Program-made: the position numbers and the translations under genes
Notes under the pieces: generated by a model
What the model saw: the letters and a program-made list of their open reading frames with translations, nothing else
What the model was told of the DNA's origin: nothing
Database searches by the model: none
From: Streptomyces sp. SAJ15
Lineage (GTDB): Bacteria; Actinomycetota; Actinomycetes; Streptomycetales; Streptomycetaceae
Length of the DNA stretch: 64,000 bases
Direction of reading: 5' to 3'
NCBI RefSeq assembly: GCF_007595705.1
Contig: NZ_NISY01000003.1
Coordinates: 496,001-560,000, forward strand
In this document: piece by piece, positions 42,874 to 51,337 of the stretch
Layout of the letters: each line of letters starts with the position of its first letter
How positions within the stretch are numbered: the first letter of the stretch is position 1

Positions 42874-43958
42874 GGTCTGCTCCTCAGGTCGAAGAGGGCC
42901 TCGGCGTTGCCGCCGAGGACGAGCTGCTGGGCCGCCGCGTCGATCGGAAGCTTCTCGATCGTGCGCAGCAGGTCCTCCAGCGGCGCGGTCAGCGGCGGGG
43001 AGTCGGTGCCGAACAGCATCCGCTCGGGGCCCAGGACCTCCGCGTTGAGCCGCAGATGGGCGGCGCTGAAGGTGCTGGTGTCCACGTACATGCGGCGCAG
43101 CGCGGCGACCGGGTCGGTGGCGGCGGCGGCCGGTGGGGGAGCCGCGGGCCGGCCGCCCCCGGGTGCCGGAGTGCGAGGTGTCGGAGAGCCCTCGCGGGCC
43201 GGGCGGTCGGGTGCCGCCCGGCCGGTCCCGCGCGGCGGGCCGCTCCCGCCCGCCGCGCGGCCCCCGGCCACCGGGGTGCCGCCCCGGCCGTGCGACTCCC
43301 GGGGCCGCGCCGCCGCGGCCAGCCGCTCCGGCAGCAGCGCCAGCGCGCCGCCGCCGGTGGCGCCGATCAGCCGCAGCTCGGGGTACTTCTCCAACCAGCC
43401 CGCGAAAGCGATCATCGCGAGGCCGGTGGTGATGTCGCCGAAGCGGCCGATGAGCTCGACGAAGCGCGGGTCCTCGACCTGTTCGGTGCCGGCCGGTTCG
43501 GCCGGCGGGTGCACCATCACGGGCACCCCCAGCTCGGCCGCCAGCGCGAAGAAGGAGTCCGCGCGGGGCGAGCCGAGCTGCTCGCCGTGGACGCTGGAGT
43601 TGGTGATCAGGCCGACGAAGGCCGGATCGGCCAGGGTCTCCCGGACCCCCTCCAGATGGTCGTCGTCGCCGAACGGGTTGGCGTACACATAGCCGCGCAA
43701 CTGGTCCGGGTGGGCGGCGATCAGGCCGGACATCCAGGAGTGGAAGGCGCGCAGCCGGTCGCGTGGTTGGGTGTAGTTGTCGACGCCGGGGACCCGGGCC
43801 ATCGCGCCGGCCCCGACGGGGCTGCCGATGATGGTGAGGTCGATCCCGGCCTGGGCCCGGGCGGCGAGCATGCCGTCGACGTCGGTGAGGCTGGGCGGCA
43901 TGGGGAACCGCTCGGCCGCCTCGGGCGGCGACAGGTGGCCGTGGATGTCGATGATCAT
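42870..43958 (-). CDS. Amidohydrolase-2 family protein (possible decarboxylase)
   Basis: A 362-residue TIM-barrel metal hydrolase. Signatures are MIIDIHGHL (first metal ligands), GVPVMVHPPAE, GDITTGLAMIAFAGWLEKYPELRLIGATGGG and MLFGTDSPPL (catalytic Asp). This subgroup contains the ACMSD/gamma-resorcylate-type decarboxylases as well as hydrolases. The second His of the last metal-binding motif (usually HGGG) reads ATGGG, so metal binding may be altered. Residues about 233–290 form a Gly/Pro/Arg insertion with GRGG and APGGGRPAAPPP runs. The start overlaps the previous gene as ATGA. It is the third gene of the operon. Confidence 0.85.
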   Translation of the reverse strand: MIIDIHGHLSPPEAAERFPMPPSLTDVDGMLAARAQAGIDLTIIGSPVGAGAMARVPGVDNYTQPRDRLRAFHSWMSGLIAAHPDQLRGYVYANPFGDDDHLEGVRETLADPAFVGLITNSSVHGEQLGSPRADSFFALAAELGVPVMVHPPAEPAGTEQVEDPRFVELIGRFGDITTGLAMIAFAGWLEKYPELRLIGATGGGALALLPERLAAAARPRESHGRGGTPVAGGRAAGGSGPPRGTGRAAPDRPAREGSPTPRTPAPGGGRPAAPPPAAAATDPVAALRRMYVDTSTFSAAHLRLNAEVLGPERMLFGTDSPPLTAPLEDLLRTIEKLPIDAAAQQLVLGGNAEALFDLRSRP

Positions 43959-44980
43959 GCGACCTTCCCCAGGTCGGGGGCGATCGCGTGGACGACCGCC
44001 ACACAGTCCTCGTCGCCGTGGCCCCGGTCGGTGGCGTCCCGGTGGGTGTGGGCGGCGGCGTCCACCAGCGGCAGCCGCAGCCCGGCCGCCGTGGACTGCT
44101 CGACCGCCAGCGCCAGGTCCTTGGCCATCAGCCGGAGCCGGAAGTCCGGCTCGTCCCAGTGCCGGGCCGCCAGTCGGCGGGCCTTGAAGGACATCACCGG
44201 GGAGGCGAAGCCGCTGCCGGAGATGGTGCGCAGCACCAGCTCACGGTCCAGCCCGACCGCCGCCCCCAGCTCCACGGCCTCGGCCAGCGCCTGCACCTCG
44301 ATGCCCATGAGCAGGTTGAGGAGCAGTTTGACGCGCATGCCGGCGCCGAGCTCGCCGACGTGCACGACCTCCTTGCCGAGCAGTTCCAGCAGCGGCCGGC
44401 CGGCGGCGAAGTCGTCCCGTGGGCCGCCGACGAAGAGCCGTAGCTCGCCGTCCCGGGCGTGCTTGCGGTTGCCCAGCATCCCCACGTCCAGCACGGACGA
44501 AGTGCGGGCGGCGATGCGGGCGACCTCCTCGGGGGAGACGGTGCTGGCGCAGTAGAGGGTGCCCGGGTAGGGGCCCTCGGTCAGCACCCCGTCGGGGCCG
44601 TGCAGAACGGCGTCCAACGCGTCGCCGTCGGCGACGGCGCAGATCGCGGCGGTGGAGCCGGCGACGGCCTCGGCCGGGTGCGCCGCGGCGACGGCGCCCG
44701 CACCGGTGAGCGGCGCGGTGCGCCGCGTGGTGCGGTTCCACACCCGGACCGGCACACCTCGGTCGAGCAGTCGGGCGGCGAGCCCGCCGCCCATGGTGCC
44801 GACGCCGAGCACGGCCACGGGGCCGTCGGGGCGGAATTCGGGGGTGTCGCGGGTGTCGCGGCGGGCCTCGGGGCCGGCCTCCGGCGTGGTGCCGGAGGCC
44901 GGCCGCCTTCCCGCGGTGGGGTTCTCCGCGGTGGCGTTCTCCGTGGCGGCGTTCCTCGTGGTGGCGTGGGTGGGCCTCAT
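43955..44980 (-). CDS. NAD(P)-dependent beta-hydroxyacid dehydrogenase-like protein
   Basis: A 341-residue dehydrogenase of the 3-hydroxyisobutyrate dehydrogenase family. Residues 1–45 are a Thr/Ala/Asn-rich extension. The Rossmann fold starts at VAVLGVGTMGGGLAARLLDRG, followed by VRVWNRTT. The catalytic Lys lies in GAGMRVKLLLNLLMG. The C-terminal all-alpha domain ends with FRLRLMAKDLALAVEQS. The family oxidises beta-hydroxyacids or reduces imines, and this one could be an imine reductase relative. The ATG overlaps the TGA of the ABM gene. It is the second gene of the operon. Confidence 0.9.
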   Translation of the reverse strand: MRPTHATTRNAATENATAENPTAGRRPASGTTPEAGPEARRDTRDTPEFRPDGPVAVLGVGTMGGGLAARLLDRGVPVRVWNRTTRRTAPLTGAGAVAAAHPAEAVAGSTAAICAVADGDALDAVLHGPDGVLTEGPYPGTLYCASTVSPEEVARIAARTSSVLDVGMLGNRKHARDGELRLFVGGPRDDFAAGRPLLELLGKEVVHVGELGAGMRVKLLLNLLMGIEVQALAEAVELGAAVGLDRELVLRTISGSGFASPVMSFKARRLAARHWDEPDFRLRLMAKDLALAVEQSTAAGLRLPLVDAAAHTHRDATDRGHGDEDCVAVVHAIAPDLGKVA

Positions 44981-45327
44981 GACAGCCCCCCACCGGTCTC
45001 CTCGACGATCCGGAACCGTAGCGATTCCGTCCGTTCCACCCAGGCGCGCAGCGGGGCCACCAGTGCCTGGTGCTCCTCGCTCTGCTGCCAGGTGAAGAAG
45101 TGCTCCGGGGTCTCCCACTCGCTGGTGATCACCCAGCGACGGGAGCCGTCGACGGGCTCGCCGAGCTGGTCCAGCAGGTGTCCGGGGGTGCCGACGACGG
45201 ATTCGCGGATCTGCCGGTACGCCTCGCGGAACCCGCGTTCGCCGCCTTCGACGACGTCGACGAAGAACACCACGCGCAGCTTCTGGCCGATGCGTTCGCG
45301 TTCGGGGGTCGTGTGGATCGTGCTCAT
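44977..45327 (-). CDS. Antibiotic-biosynthesis-monooxygenase-like (ABM) protein
   Basis: A 116-residue dimeric alpha+beta barrel protein of the ABM/SchA-CurD type: LRVVFFVDVVEGGERGFREAYRQIRESV, VITSEWETPEHFFTWQQSEEH and ERTESLRFRIVEE. Family members oxidise or cyclise polyketide aromatic substrates, and small stand-alone members may act as accessory or quality-control enzymes. It is the first gene of the four-gene operon, preceded by a 361-bp gap that must hold the promoter. Confidence 0.85.
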   Translation of the reverse strand: MSTIHTTPERERIGQKLRVVFFVDVVEGGERGFREAYRQIRESVVGTPGHLLDQLGEPVDGSRRWVITSEWETPEHFFTWQQSEEHQALVAPLRAWVERTESLRFRIVEETGGGLS

Positions 45328-45688
45328 GTCTCCTCCAAAGGGGTGAAGTCGGGCAGAGCACGATGTCTACGGACTCATGGCGGTCAACCGGTCGCAACTC
45401 TGTCCGAAGCCCTGGGGCCGGAAAGCCCGTCAGGGCGGGGGTGTGCGCCGAGTGACTGGGCCGATCGAGTGAGCGCTTCTCACGCTGTGTGACCGGCGCC
45501 CGAGGGGGTTTCGGGGGTGGCCCCCGGGGGCTCGGGGATGGCCTCCCCGGGGGGCGGGGGTGGCGGCGGGGCCCTGGATTCACCCTCGCCGGGTGAGGGC
45601 GGCCTCCGTGTCCGGGCGGACGCTGATGGCGACGTGATCGGCGGACGACGGCGCCGCCGATGACCGCCGACGAGCAGGAGGAGAAGCG
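45328..45688. other. Intergenic region, operon promoter
   Basis: Contains the divergent promoters of the ABM operon and the SHOCT gene. No gene seen. The stretch 45500–45580 is a G-rich run of GGGGG-type repeats. Confidence 0.5.
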
Positions 45689-46117
45689 ATGGACGGCTAT
45701 CAGTTCCTGGCCGCGCAGACCTTGGCGTACGACTACCCCGTACTGGGCGCCTTCTGGACCGTGATGTGGATCTTCCTCTGGGTCTTCTGGCTGGTGCTCC
45801 TGTTCCGGGTGTTCGTCGACGTCTTCCGTGACCACGAGATGAGCGGCTGGGGGAAGGCCGGGTGGCTGCTCTTCGTGATCGTCGTGCCGTTCCTCGGCGT
45901 GTTGGTGTACGTGATCGCGCGGGGCCGGGACATGGGCCGGCGCGAGATCCAGCACGCGCGCGAGCAGCAGCGGGCGTTCGACGAGTACATCCGCCAGGCC
46001 GCGGGGACGGGAACGGTCGGCAGTGCGGACGAGCTGAGCAGGCTCTCGGAGCTCAAGGCGCGGGGCGACCTCACCGAGGAGGAGTTCCAGCGCGCCAAGG
46101 AGAAACTCCTGCGCTGA
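45689..46117 (+). CDS. Membrane protein with PLDc_N-like helices and SHOCT domain
   Basis: A 142-residue protein. Two membrane helices at 20–43 (FWTVMWIFLWVFWLVLLFRVFVD) and 53–75 (GWLLFVIVVPFLGVLVYVIARG) resemble the PLDc_N segment. A short coiled region follows. Residues 113–142 form a SHOCT motif (DELSRLSELKARGDLTEEEFQRAKEKLL), a common oligomerisation-type tail. ATG 45689 follows GGAGGAG. Function is unknown. Confidence 0.85.
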   Translation: MDGYQFLAAQTLAYDYPVLGAFWTVMWIFLWVFWLVLLFRVFVDVFRDHEMSGWGKAGWLLFVIVVPFLGVLVYVIARGRDMGRREIQHAREQQRAFDEYIRQAAGTGTVGSADELSRLSELKARGDLTEEEFQRAKEKLLR

Positions 46118-46134
46118 CCCCTGCCGGGCGGCAC

Positions 46135-46168
46135 CACGCGTCCCGCGCCTCAGGGCGCGGGACGCGTG
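46135..46168. terminator. Terminator between SHOCT and membrane-protein genes
   Basis: CACGCGTCCCGCGCC (46135–46149) pairs perfectly with 46154–46168 over 15 bp with a 4-nt loop, between convergent genes. Confidence 0.85.
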
Positions 46169-46194
46169 CCGTGTTCGACGCCTGGGCGCTGTGC

Positions 46195-47514
46195 TCAGTG
46201 GCCGGCGCCCGGGTGCTCCCGTCTCGGGGGTCCGTTTCCGCCGGCCGCCGCCAGCACCCCGAGGATCAGCAGCACCAGGAGGACCAGCCCGAAGACCAGG
46301 GCCACGGCACCGGCGGTCGGGTAGTTCCAGATCACCAGGGCCAGCGCCCCGGCGCCGATGACGATGCCGGTGGTCCAGCGCCGGTGGGTGTCGAGCCAGC
46401 GCCCCGCCTGGCCGGTGCGCAGCCCCTCGCGGGCGGCACCCCGGCCGAGGGCGCCGACGGTCCGCCGGGCCCCGGAGCGCAGGGCGCGGGCGCCGCGCCC
46501 CGGCCCGTAGAGATAGCCGGCGACGGCGGCGATCACGGCGATGACCAGCACCGTGCCGGTGGACTGCCGCAGATACCGCACAAGGGTGTCGTAGATCTCG
46601 GCGGCGGCGGCCGGGGACTGGGTGCCGAGCGGCACGGAATCCAGATAGATCTGGCGCGCCACCGCCAAGCCGACGAAGAGCACGACCATCATCACCGCCA
46701 CCCCGATGCCGGCGGCCATCAGCGCCACCCGGTGCGCGGGCGCCAGCCAGATGGCGGCCCCGGCGAGCACCACGATCGCGACGGGCAGCCAGGTGCCGAC
46801 GATGTCCAGCAGCCGCATGCCCTCCTGGGCGTCGTTCAGCTTGTCGGTGTGCACCAGCACCACCGACTTGTCGACCTGCGGGATCGCCGCGGCCTGCTGG
46901 AAGCCGGCGTCGACCAGTCGCTTCTGCACGTTCTCCACGACCGTGCCGATGTCGAGCACGATGTCGTCGCCCTTGGCCTGCACCGCGCTGCCGCCCTGCC
47001 CGGTGAGGACCTTGACGACGGCCGCGTGCGCCTGTTCGTTGGCGTCCACCCAGACGGTCTTGAACTGGTCGCTGGTCACCACCCGGTGCACCACGTCGTG
47101 CACGAACCCGTTGATCGCGCCCTTCAGCGGGTCGGTCAGCAGACGCGCCCCCTGGACGGCGGCCGGCGGAGCGTTGTTGGCGGCGAGCGTGTTGGCCAGC
47201 TCGTCGGTGATCTTCTTGACGTCGATCTGGTCCATCACCCGGTTGGTCAGCCGATCGGTCACCGCGTTCTGGACGGCCGGCTCGGAGGCGAGCGGGGCCA
47301 CCGTCGCCACATACCGGTCCGTGTCGGTGACCTGGGAGTTCACCCAGCGGGCGAGCACCCCGACCGGCGCGAGCACGAAGACCAGCAGCAGCAGGACGGA
47401 CGCCCCGAGGGTGCGCAGCCGCCGGTGCCGCACGGCGGCGTGGGCGCGGAGCCGTTCGTACTCCTCCCGCTCGTGGGAGGTGAGCGGCCGGTCGTCTGCG
47501 GGCTGTGCGTTCAT
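46195..47514 (-). CDS. Multi-helix membrane protein, unknown function
   Basis: A 439-residue membrane protein. A cytosolic N-terminus (TSHEREEYERLRAHAAVRHRRLR) precedes helix 1 (LGASVLLLLVFVLAPVGVLARWV). A 180-residue extracellular domain follows (TDRYVATVAPLASEPAVQNAVTDRLTNRVM, FVHDVVHRVVTSDQF). Five more helices occupy the C-terminal half. This layout is common in actinobacteria and unassigned. ATG 47514 has AGGGGATC upstream. It is 107 bp downstream of the DUF2252 gene on the same strand. Confidence 0.8.
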   Translation of the reverse strand: MNAQPADDRPLTSHEREEYERLRAHAAVRHRRLRTLGASVLLLLVFVLAPVGVLARWVNSQVTDTDRYVATVAPLASEPAVQNAVTDRLTNRVMDQIDVKKITDELANTLAANNAPPAAVQGARLLTDPLKGAINGFVHDVVHRVVTSDQFKTVWVDANEQAHAAVVKVLTGQGGSAVQAKGDDIVLDIGTVVENVQKRLVDAGFQQAAAIPQVDKSVVLVHTDKLNDAQEGMRLLDIVGTWLPVAIVVLAGAAIWLAPAHRVALMAAGIGVAVMMVVLFVGLAVARQIYLDSVPLGTQSPAAAAEIYDTLVRYLRQSTGTVLVIAVIAAVAGYLYGPGRGARALRSGARRTVGALGRGAAREGLRTGQAGRWLDTHRRWTTGIVIGAGALALVIWNYPTAGAVALVFGLVLLVLLILGVLAAAGGNGPPRREHPGAGH

Positions 47515-47621
47515 GGGGAGATCCCCTGCCTCCGGGTGCGGCTGTTCTCGACCCAGCGTCGGCCGCTGGTCACGGCGCCCACATCGCCCGCCGCGGGGGA
47601 GATGGCCGGGTGGGCCCCGCG

Positions 47622-49067
47622 TCACTCGGGGGCGGCGTGCGGGACGCGCCCCGCGCGGGCGGCGGCGGCCAGGGCGGCGTGGTCCCGCTCGTTCTGGTCC
47701 GCGTACGCCTCGGCGAAGTCCGGCAGCGCCCGGTCGAAGACGTCGCCGGAGCCCAGGTAGGCGGCGATGGCGATCCGGTCCCCGGAGCGCGCGTGCGCGC
47801 GGGCGAGCGTGGCGCCGCACAGCTGACCGAAGAACCCCATGCCGGCCGGGCGCATCGCCTCGGGCTGGGCGATGGCCTTCCAGTCGCGCAGCTGGCGCAC
47901 GTAGAAGTCGCGTCGCCTGCCGTCGATGCCCTCGACCCGGTCCCAGCCGAGGAAGATGTCGCCGGCGGCCTGCATCAGCCGCTGCCCCGCGACGACCCGC
48001 TGTCCCTGGTTCTCATGAGCGCTCGGGCCGGCGTACGGCGCCAGCACCGAGGCGTCCGCCTCCTTGGCCTGGAGCAGCAGCGGATCCTCGTCGTCCCGCC
48101 CGAGCAGCAGCAGGATCCAGCAGCGGGTGCCGACGCTGCCGACCCCGACCACCTTGCGGGCCATGTCGACCAGCTGGAACTGGTCGAGCAGGTGCCGCCG
48201 GTGGGAGGGGAGGGTGAGCCGGTAGTCCGTCAGCAGCCGGTGCAGCCGCTCCTCCAGCGCCTCCCGCTCCAGATCGGGCAGCAGCTCGCTCAGCGGGGTG
48301 ATCAGCGGCGGGTCGGCCAGGATCCGCCGGGCGCCGTCCACGACCCCGGTGAGCCGGTGGTACGCGTGGACGTTGTCGTTGCGGCGGGCCGCCTCCACCG
48401 TACGGGCGAGCTGTCGCCGCCCCCGCTTGTCCAGCCCCGTCCCCGGCTGGGTCAACAGCCCGTCGAGCCGTTCGGCTTCGGCCTGGGTGTACCAGACGGC
48501 CAGGTTCCCCATGGTGGCGAAGCGGCGCATCCAGGTGCGGTAGGCGTGCCCGCAGGCCCGCACGATCTCGGCGCGCTCCGCGTCCGTGAAGCCGTTGCCG
48601 CGACCGGCGATCACCAGGCTGGTGGCCAGCCGCTTGACGTCCCACTCCCACGGGCCGGGCAGGGTCTCGTCGAAGTCGTTGATGTCGAAGACCAGGCGCC
48701 GCTCGGCCGAGCCCAACAGCCGGAAGTTCAGCATGTGGGCGTCGCCGCACAGCTGCACCGTGATCTCGGTGTGCGGGGCCGCGCCCAGGTCCCCCGCCAT
48801 GATCGCGGCCGCGCCCCGATAGAAGCGGAACGGCGATTCCAGCATCCGCGCGTACCGGATCGGCACCAGCTCCGGCACCCGGAGCGCCGACTGTCGCTCC
48901 ACCACGGCCACCGGGTCCTCCCGCCGGGCGCTCGGGATGAACTCCCCCATGGCCGAGCGGGGCACCATCGCCCGCACGGACCTGCCCCACGCGGCCCGCT
49001 CGCTGGGCGTGGCGCGCATCGGCGGCGTGACGCGGCCGCGGTCGGCGGCCCTGCGGTCACCCTCCAC
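47622..49067 (-). CDS. DUF2252 protein
   Basis: A 481-residue soluble protein of the DUF2252 family, which is distantly related to aminoglycoside-phosphotransferase-like kinases. Matching blocks are PIRYARMLESPFRFYRGAA, CGDAHMLNFRLLGSAERRLVFDINDFDET, WEWDVKRLATSL, VGVGSVGTRCWILLL and VVAGQRLMQAAGDIFLGW. Kinase activity is not established. Methionine-rich residues 1–40 may start later than the ATG chosen, since ATG codons occur at residues 17 and 34. Confidence 0.88.
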   Translation of the reverse strand: MEGDRRAADRGRVTPPMRATPSERAAWGRSVRAMVPRSAMGEFIPSARREDPVAVVERQSALRVPELVPIRYARMLESPFRFYRGAAAIMAGDLGAAPHTEITVQLCGDAHMLNFRLLGSAERRLVFDINDFDETLPGPWEWDVKRLATSLVIAGRGNGFTDAERAEIVRACGHAYRTWMRRFATMGNLAVWYTQAEAERLDGLLTQPGTGLDKRGRRQLARTVEAARRNDNVHAYHRLTGVVDGARRILADPPLITPLSELLPDLEREALEERLHRLLTDYRLTLPSHRRHLLDQFQLVDMARKVVGVGSVGTRCWILLLLGRDDEDPLLLQAKEADASVLAPYAGPSAHENQGQRVVAGQRLMQAAGDIFLGWDRVEGIDGRRRDFYVRQLRDWKAIAQPEAMRPAGMGFFGQLCGATLARAHARSGDRIAIAAYLGSGDVFDRALPDFAEAYADQNERDHAALAAAARAGRVPHAAPE

Positions 49068-49427
49068 GACGCCTCCTCTCCGACCCCTCGGCCTCGATGC
49101 TGCGGAGCCGTTCGTGATGGGACATCACCCAGGCCGGGTGAGGCTCAGGGGCGACGGCTCGATGCGGGGGCGCCGGCTTGGTGCGGGGGCGCCGGCCGCC
49201 CCGCTGGACCTGTCCGTCGACCCGTCGGCGTCGCCGGAGGCGGCGCCGCTCCAGCCGCGGCCCGGCCGGGCGGGGAGCGTGGCGCTGCGGGCGGTGTGAG
49301 CGCCCGGCGCACCGGCGCACCGGCGCGCCACGGCGGCCCGGACTCCGCGGTCCGGTAGACCGGTGACCGGCGGGGGAGCGGCGGGCGCCCGTGCGCGGGC
49401 GCACCAGGAACGGGTAAGGAGCCCGAG
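49068..49427. other. Intergenic region
   Basis: No gene seen. It has a short direct repeat GCGGGGGCGCCGGC near 49167 and 49182, and the divergent promoters of the DUF2252 and reductase genes. Confidence 0.5.
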
Positions 49428-50159
49428 ATGACCCCACCGGCCGACACCCCCGGCCCCTACCGCTTCGACGACCTGCACGCGCTCTTCGTCAACTGCACCC
49501 TCAAGCGCTCCCCCGAGGTCAGCAACACCCAGGGCCTGATCGACCGGAGCCGCGCGCTGATGGAGGCGCACGGCGTCGTCACGGAGCTGGTCCGCGCGGT
49601 CGACCTGGACATCGCCACCGGCGTCTGGCCCGACATGACCGAGCACGGGTGGGAGAGCGACCACTGGCCGGTGCTGTACTCCCAGGTCATGGCCGCCGAC
49701 ATCCTGGTGCTCTGCGGACCGATCTGGCTGGGCGACAACAGCTCGGTGATGAAGCAGGTCATCGAGCGGCTCTACTCCTGCTCCAGCCTCCTGAACGACC
49801 GCGGTCAGTACGCCTACTACGGCCGCGTCGGCGGCTGTCTGATCACCGGCAACGAGGACGGCGTCAAGCACTGCGCCATGAACGTCCTCTACAGCCTCCA
49901 GCACCTCGGCTACACCGTCCCGCCCCAGGCGGACGCCGGCTGGATCGGCGAGGCCGGCCCCGGCCCCTCCTACCTGGACGCCGGCTCCGGCGGACCGCAG
50001 AACGACTTCACCAACCGCAACACCTCGTTCATGACGTGGAACCTGATGCACCTCGCCGCGCTGCTCAAGCGGTCCGGGGGCATCCCGGCCCACGGCAACC
50101 AGCGCTCCGCCTGGGACGCCGGCTGCCGCGCCGACTTCCCCAACCCCGAGCACCGCTGA
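49428..50159 (+). CDS. Flavodoxin-like NAD(P)H-dependent reductase
   Basis: A 243-residue flavoprotein of the NADPH-dependent FMN reductase fold. The phosphate-binding loop is FVNCTLKRSPEVSNTQGL. The second FMN loop is VLCGPIWLGDNSSVMKQVIERL, and GRVGGCLITGNEDG provides the third. Family members reduce quinones, azo dyes or act with iron-sulfur proteins. The start ATG follows GGAGCCCGAG. Probably monocistronic. Confidence 0.85.
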   Translation: MTPPADTPGPYRFDDLHALFVNCTLKRSPEVSNTQGLIDRSRALMEAHGVVTELVRAVDLDIATGVWPDMTEHGWESDHWPVLYSQVMAADILVLCGPIWLGDNSSVMKQVIERLYSCSSLLNDRGQYAYYGRVGGCLITGNEDGVKHCAMNVLYSLQHLGYTVPPQADAGWIGEAGPGPSYLDAGSGGPQNDFTNRNTSFMTWNLMHLAALLKRSGGIPAHGNQRSAWDAGCRADFPNPEHR

Positions 50160-50255
50160 TCGACGGCGGGGCCGTACCGGGACCCGGGTCCGTACCGGGA
50201 CCCGGGCGGCGGCCGCGGCCGTGCGGGACCTGGAGGGAGCGGCGACCCTGGAGGG

Positions 50256-50843
50256 ATGACAGGTCGGAGGCCCGCGCGGGGACCGGACGACGACCGCCCG
50301 CCCGACGGTCGTGGGGCGGTCGGGGACGCCGGTGAGGACATGGAGGGCATCGTCGCCGACGCCGCCACGGGCACGATCCGTACCGACTACGGCGGCGCGG
50401 TCTACGGCTCGCTGCTGGCCGCCTCGGTGGTCGCCGGCACCGCGGCCAGCGGCCACTACTCGCGGGTGGAGCTCATCGTGCTGCTGCTCGCCACCGGGGT
50501 GGTCTTCTGGGCGGCGCACGTCTACGCCCGGCTGGCCGGGGAGCGCATCCTGCACCAGGCGCTGAGCTGGCGCGAGGTCCGCCGGGTGGGCGCCGCGGAG
50601 AGGCCGACGGTGGAGGCGTCGGTGCCGCCCGCCGTCGCGGTGGCGGTCAGCCCGCTGCTGGGTCTCGGGCTGGTGGGCGCGGCCTATCTGTCGCTCGCCG
50701 TCGCCGTGACGCAGCAGATCGGGTGGGGGGTCGTGGCGCTGCGCCGGGCGGGGGCCTCCGCCCGCATGATGGCGGTGGCGGCGGCGGTGAACCTGGTGCT
50801 GGGGCTGACGATCGTGGTGCTCAAGGCGGTGCTCCAGCACTGA
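50256..50843 (+). CDS. Three- to four-helix membrane protein
   Basis: A 195-residue protein. Residues 1–30 are hydrophilic, so the true start may be ATG 50340. Hydrophobic helices lie at about 45–62 (GGAVYGSLLAASVVAGTA), 72–90 (ELIVLLLATGVVFWAAHVYA), 125–150 (AVAVAVSPLLGLGLVGAAYLSLAVAV) and 170–190 (MAVAAAVNLVLGLTIVVLKAVL). Similar small proteins are common in actinobacteria and unassigned. Confidence 0.75.
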   Translation: MTGRRPARGPDDDRPPDGRGAVGDAGEDMEGIVADAATGTIRTDYGGAVYGSLLAASVVAGTAASGHYSRVELIVLLLATGVVFWAAHVYARLAGERILHQALSWREVRRVGAAERPTVEASVPPAVAVAVSPLLGLGLVGAAYLSLAVAVTQQIGWGVVALRRAGASARMMAVAAAVNLVLGLTIVVLKAVLQH

Positions 50844-50850
50844 GCCGGAG

Positions 50851-50882
50851 CGCCGGTCCGCGCCGCGCGGACCGGCGTTTCT
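50851..50882. terminator. Intrinsic terminator
   Basis: CGCCGGTCCGCG (50851–50862) pairs perfectly with 50866–50877, followed by TTTCT, between convergent genes. Confidence 0.9.
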
Positions 50883-50893
50883 GCGGCGGCGTC

Positions 50894-51259
50894 CTACCGG
50901 GCGACGAACTGCGTCAGGATCGCCTGCACCTCGTAGATGTCGACGCCCTTGGTGAACGTCTTCTCGACCGGGACGGGGCTGCCGGAGATCCAGATCTTCA
51001 GCTCCGCGTCGAGGTCGAAGGTGCCGGCGGTCTCCACCGCGAAGTGCGTGATGCTCCGGTACGGGATGGAGTGGTACTCCACCTTCTTGCCGGTGATCCC
51101 CTGCTTGTCGACGAGGATGAGCCGCCGGTCGGTGAAGAGGATGGTGTCGCGGACCAGTTGGAAGGCGGCGTGCACCTGCTCACCGTGGCCCAGCAGCCGC
51201 GCGAAGTCCCGCTGCGCCGCCCCCACGTCGACCGTGTGCGCGTTTCCGAACAGCCCCAT
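50894..51259 (-). CDS. Bacterial PH-domain protein
   Basis: A 121-residue protein covering one bPH domain: FQLVRDTILFTDRRLILVDKQGITGKKVEYHSIPYRSITHFAVETAG, then LDAELKIWISG and the C-terminal helix DIYEVQAILTQFV. No membrane segment. Likely a cytosolic protein-binding module. ATG 51259 begins MGLFGNA, typical of the family. Confidence 0.88.
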   Translation of the reverse strand: MGLFGNAHTVDVGAAQRDFARLLGHGEQVHAAFQLVRDTILFTDRRLILVDKQGITGKKVEYHSIPYRSITHFAVETAGTFDLDAELKIWISGSPVPVEKTFTKGVDIYEVQAILTQFVAR

Positions 51260-51337
51260 GAAGATCCCCCATTAGGTGAAGACGCAACGAGTTTCCGCAC
51301 TGTATACCGGCCGGGGCGCGGTGTCGCCGGTGTCCCG

